Origin: JAYUHK01 sp043778415
GTDB lineage: Bacteria; Bacteroidota; Bacteroidia; Chitinophagales; Saprospiraceae
Direction of reading: 5' to 3'
Assembly (NCBI GenBank): GCA_043778415.1
Contig: JAYWGG010000256.1
Coordinates: 1 to 16,255, forward strand
Length of the DNA: 16,255 bases
Shown here: positions 14,147 through 16,255 of the stretch, in pieces
How positions within the stretch are numbered: the first letter of the stretch is position 1
How the letters are laid out: each line of letters begins with the position of its first letter
Position numbers and translations under genes: made by a program
The notes under the pieces: model-generated
The model's input: the letters and a program-made list of their open reading frames with translations, nothing else
The model's database searches: none
Told to the model about the DNA's origin: nothing

Positions 14147-16255
14147 TTACTCTACGATAATCATTGATTTCGTAGCCGTGTTGTTAGCTGTTTTTAATTG
14201 ATACTTCATTACGCCTGTACCTTTAAAATCAGTGCGGTCAAGAGTTACTTGGTTGAAACCTTTTACTCCATTTACCTCTACTGTTTTGATTAATTTACCG
14301 CTTACGTCGAAGATGCTCAATGTAGCTGCTGTTGCAGTTGGCAAGTTGAAACCGATTACAGTTTCGTTTCTTACTGGATTCGGAGTGTTTTGGAACAATT
14401 CAAAGTTTTCACTTACGATTGTTGTACCATTTGCACCGTTGAACGCAAATACTACGTTCAATTCTTCACCAGCTTTTGTATAAGCTTCAGCGCGCGTTAT
14501 TTTGCTGCTTACGCTCAATACTTTGCTTAACTGCAAGTCAGATTTTGCTCTGAATGTCATGCTGAACAATACTGCATCAGGATTTACCCCTTCTGACTTA
14601 CCGTTCCAGCTTGTAGTGATTGCGCTTTCTTCAGCAATAATACCGAAGTTAGCTTCTGTCAAGTCACTCAATTCGCCTTTCGCTACATTTACCAATTCCA
14701 TTGCAGATTGGTTGTAGTTCATTGTGAATTGGTATCCTTGTGCAGCAGATAAATCTTTTGCTTTCACATTGAATGTGAATGTTTCGCCAGATTTAGCTGT
14801 TACGTCGTTCATATTGAATGTTAAATCGCCTACTGCGTTGTGTTCTTCTGTACCCAAAAGGTCTTGTGAACTTGCAGAGTTATTAACATCACCTATTTTT
14901 ACACCCATGAATTTAGCTGTTGCTACTGCATTTGGTATAACGTTAGCTGTAACTGTTTCAGGGAATGCGTTTGCAAACGGATTCGTTGGGTCTGGGAATA
15001 CATAAGCTGCATTCACAAATCTCCAAGAAGTGTTGTTTGTAAAGTTTGCATCTACACGCAAGATTAACTTACGCAACTGTACCATGTCAAAAGTAGTAAT
15101 TGTACCAGACTTATTAACGTCAGCAGCAATCATTTTGTATGGAGAATCAAGTAATTTGATGCCTAAAATGTGTCTGCTGATTTCTACTAAGTCATAAGTA
15201 GTTACGCCATTCGTTGGGTTCATGTCCTTTTCAGGAACTACTGTATAAGTACCACCCAAAACCGTTGACCAGTTGAATGTACCTGCTGTTTGTGTCAATG
15301 CCGTCAATATCGGATTATTAGAAGTAGCTTTCAAAGTTACATCTTTTACCATTGCGTTTAATTCTGTATGAACATCACCTGCAATCGTTCCTGTACCACC
15401 CGGTCCTTGATCACAACCCGGAGCATTCATGTTGTTTTGAAGTGTTACAGCAGTTGAGCAATAATCCCAGTTGCCGTTGTTATCTCCAACCCACAATTCT
15501 AATGTTCCTACACCACCACCGCATACACGGTCGTCGCAAGTGAATATTACCGTATCGGCGTTGCTTCCGTCAGATTGTGCATTTACTAACCACTGTTGTG
15601 CCCAAGCGTTCAATGCTGCTTTGTCAGCAGAAGCGTTACCTGTAGCAACTGGTGGATTAGGAATACGAGCGTCTGGAATACAAGCCTGTGCGCCGCTGTC
15701 TGTTCTTCTTACTTTGATGTACTGTACAGCACAGTTGTCATAACTTGTGTTATTGATGTGTGCAGCAGAGATTGGAAGCATACCTGTTGAAGGCATGATT
15801 TCGCCCAATGCGATGTGGCAGATTGGTGTAGGCTTCTTGCACTCTTCTACTTTGAAAGTATAAGTACAAGTTCTTACGTTACCGCAACCATCTTCTGCAG
15901 ACCATGTAATTCTGTGCGTACCAAAAGGGAACGTTGCTGTTATTGAGCTACCGACTCCACTAATGAACGGTGCTGAACCGTCGTTAAATGGATCAATAGT
16001 ATAGCTGTAGTCAATACCGTCTGCACCTGTACAATCATCAGTAGCAGTTACTGCCAATGTGATAGGTGTTGGAGCGCAATTTACAGGAGTTTGGCAAAAC
16101 TCTTGGTTTTGGCAACCTGATGTAAAGTTTGGAGCTGTACTGTTGAGTATTTTGATAACTTGTGTATAGTTCCATCTCCAAGTTCTGTTCACGTTTCCTG
16201 ATTGGAAGTCGTTGTATGCACACCAGTCAATGATGCTCCACTTACGAAGGATTTT
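14147..16255 (-). CDS. Secreted HYR-dockerin-cohesin protein with T9SS sorting domain (paralog C), 5' end outside window
   Basis: The C-terminal 702 residues of a third paralog; the frame is open through the window edge at 16255, so the GTG at 16192 is not the start. The edge begins in the conserved HYR-region motif (KILRKWSIIDWC), matching KILRTW-x-x-x-DWC in paralogs A and B. Positions counted from the edge: HYR-like modules to about 270 (VEECKKPTPIC near 132), carboxypeptidase-regulatory-like domain at about 289-343, dockerin-like pair at 345-400 (DMNPTNGVTTYD, then canonical DVNKSGTITTFD), cohesin-like domain at 477-604 (GYQFTMNYNQSAMEL) and sorting domain at 616-702 (FELFQNTPNPVRNETVIGF). 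The module before the carboxypeptidase-like domain differs from A and B. Its codons favour GGT and AAC, unlike the GGC/AAT-rich neighbours, which suggests strong expression. It converges on paralog B, with terminators between them. Confidence 0.92.
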   Translation of the reverse strand, partial: KILRKWSIIDWCAYNDFQSGNVNRTWRWNYTQVIKILNSTAPNFTSGCQNQEFCQTPVNCAPTPITLAVTATDDCTGADGIDYSYTIDPFNDGSAPFISGVGSSITATFPFGTHRITWSAEDGCGNVRTCTYTFKVEECKKPTPICHIALGEIMPSTGMLPISAAHINNTSYDNCAVQYIKVRRTDSGAQACIPDARIPNPPVATGNASADKAALNAWAQQWLVNAQSDGSNADTVIFTCDDRVCGGGVGTLELWVGDNNGNWDYCSTAVTLQNNMNAPGCDQGPGGTGTIAGDVHTELNAMVKDVTLKATSNNPILTALTQTAGTFNWSTVLGGTYTVVPEKDMNPTNGVTTYDLVEISRHILGIKLLDSPYKMIAADVNKSGTITTFDMVQLRKLILRVDANFTNNTSWRFVNAAYVFPDPTNPFANAFPETVTANVIPNAVATAKFMGVKIGDVNNSASSQDLLGTEEHNAVGDLTFNMNDVTAKSGETFTFNVKAKDLSAAQGYQFTMNYNQSAMELVNVAKGELSDLTEANFGIIAEESAITTSWNGKSEGVNPDAVLFSMTFRAKSDLQLSKVLSVSSKITRAEAYTKAGEELNVVFAFNGANGTTIVSENFELFQNTPNPVRNETVIGFNLPTATAATLSIFDVSGKLIKTVEVNGVKGFNQVTLDRTDFKGTGVMKYQLKTANNTATKSMIIVE

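Noticed and set aside
16190..16192. GTG as the start of paralog C
   Set aside because: The frame is open to the window edge, and the residues before it (KILRKWSIIDWC) are conserved in the other two paralogs.

Overview
The window looks like a chromosomal segment of a Bacteroidota bacterium, most likely from the Saprospiria/Saprospiraceae. Three long secreted proteins each end in a type IX secretion system (T9SS) type A sorting domain and carry cysteine-rich HYR/Ig-like modules, an architecture typical of that group. Starts lack Shine-Dalgarno motifs and are preceded by A-rich tracts, and a TAnnTTTG -7 box lies upstream of enolase. I see no rRNA, tRNA, CRISPR array, transposase or riboswitch.

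Left part (1-1869, all minus strand): enolase (eno), a FtsB/DivIC-type septum formation initiator 11 nt downstream, and then the N-terminal 77 residues of a small protein resembling the antitoxin partners of PIN-domain toxins, cut by the window edge. eno and the division gene are probably co-transcribed from a promoter near 1969-2005. A 1.18-kb AT-rich stretch (1870-3049) follows. It holds no convincing gene, but it does hold a strong 29-nt dyad, a degenerate open frame and some possible leader features.

Right part (3050-16255): three paralogous giant surface or extracellular proteins. The first (3050-7222, plus) and second (7560-13715, plus) are tandem and co-linear: signal peptide, about seven HYR/Ig-like modules, a carboxypeptidase-regulatory-like domain, a dockerin-like pair, a cohesin-like domain and the T9SS sorting domain. 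The second differs mainly by about 650 extra N-terminal residues, chiefly six PKD-like repeats. The third (14147 to beyond 16255, minus) converges on the second and has the same C-terminal half. Its codon choice is visibly different, suggesting high expression.

The most unusual point is that each of the three polypeptides carries both a dockerin-like and a cohesin-like module directly before the sorting signal. The three may therefore bind themselves or one another after T9SS export and build a calcium-dependent surface or matrix layer; this is inference. The spacers between the big genes contain several strong inverted repeats: a likely bidirectional terminator, a terminator for the minus-strand gene, and three serial dyads between the tandem pair.
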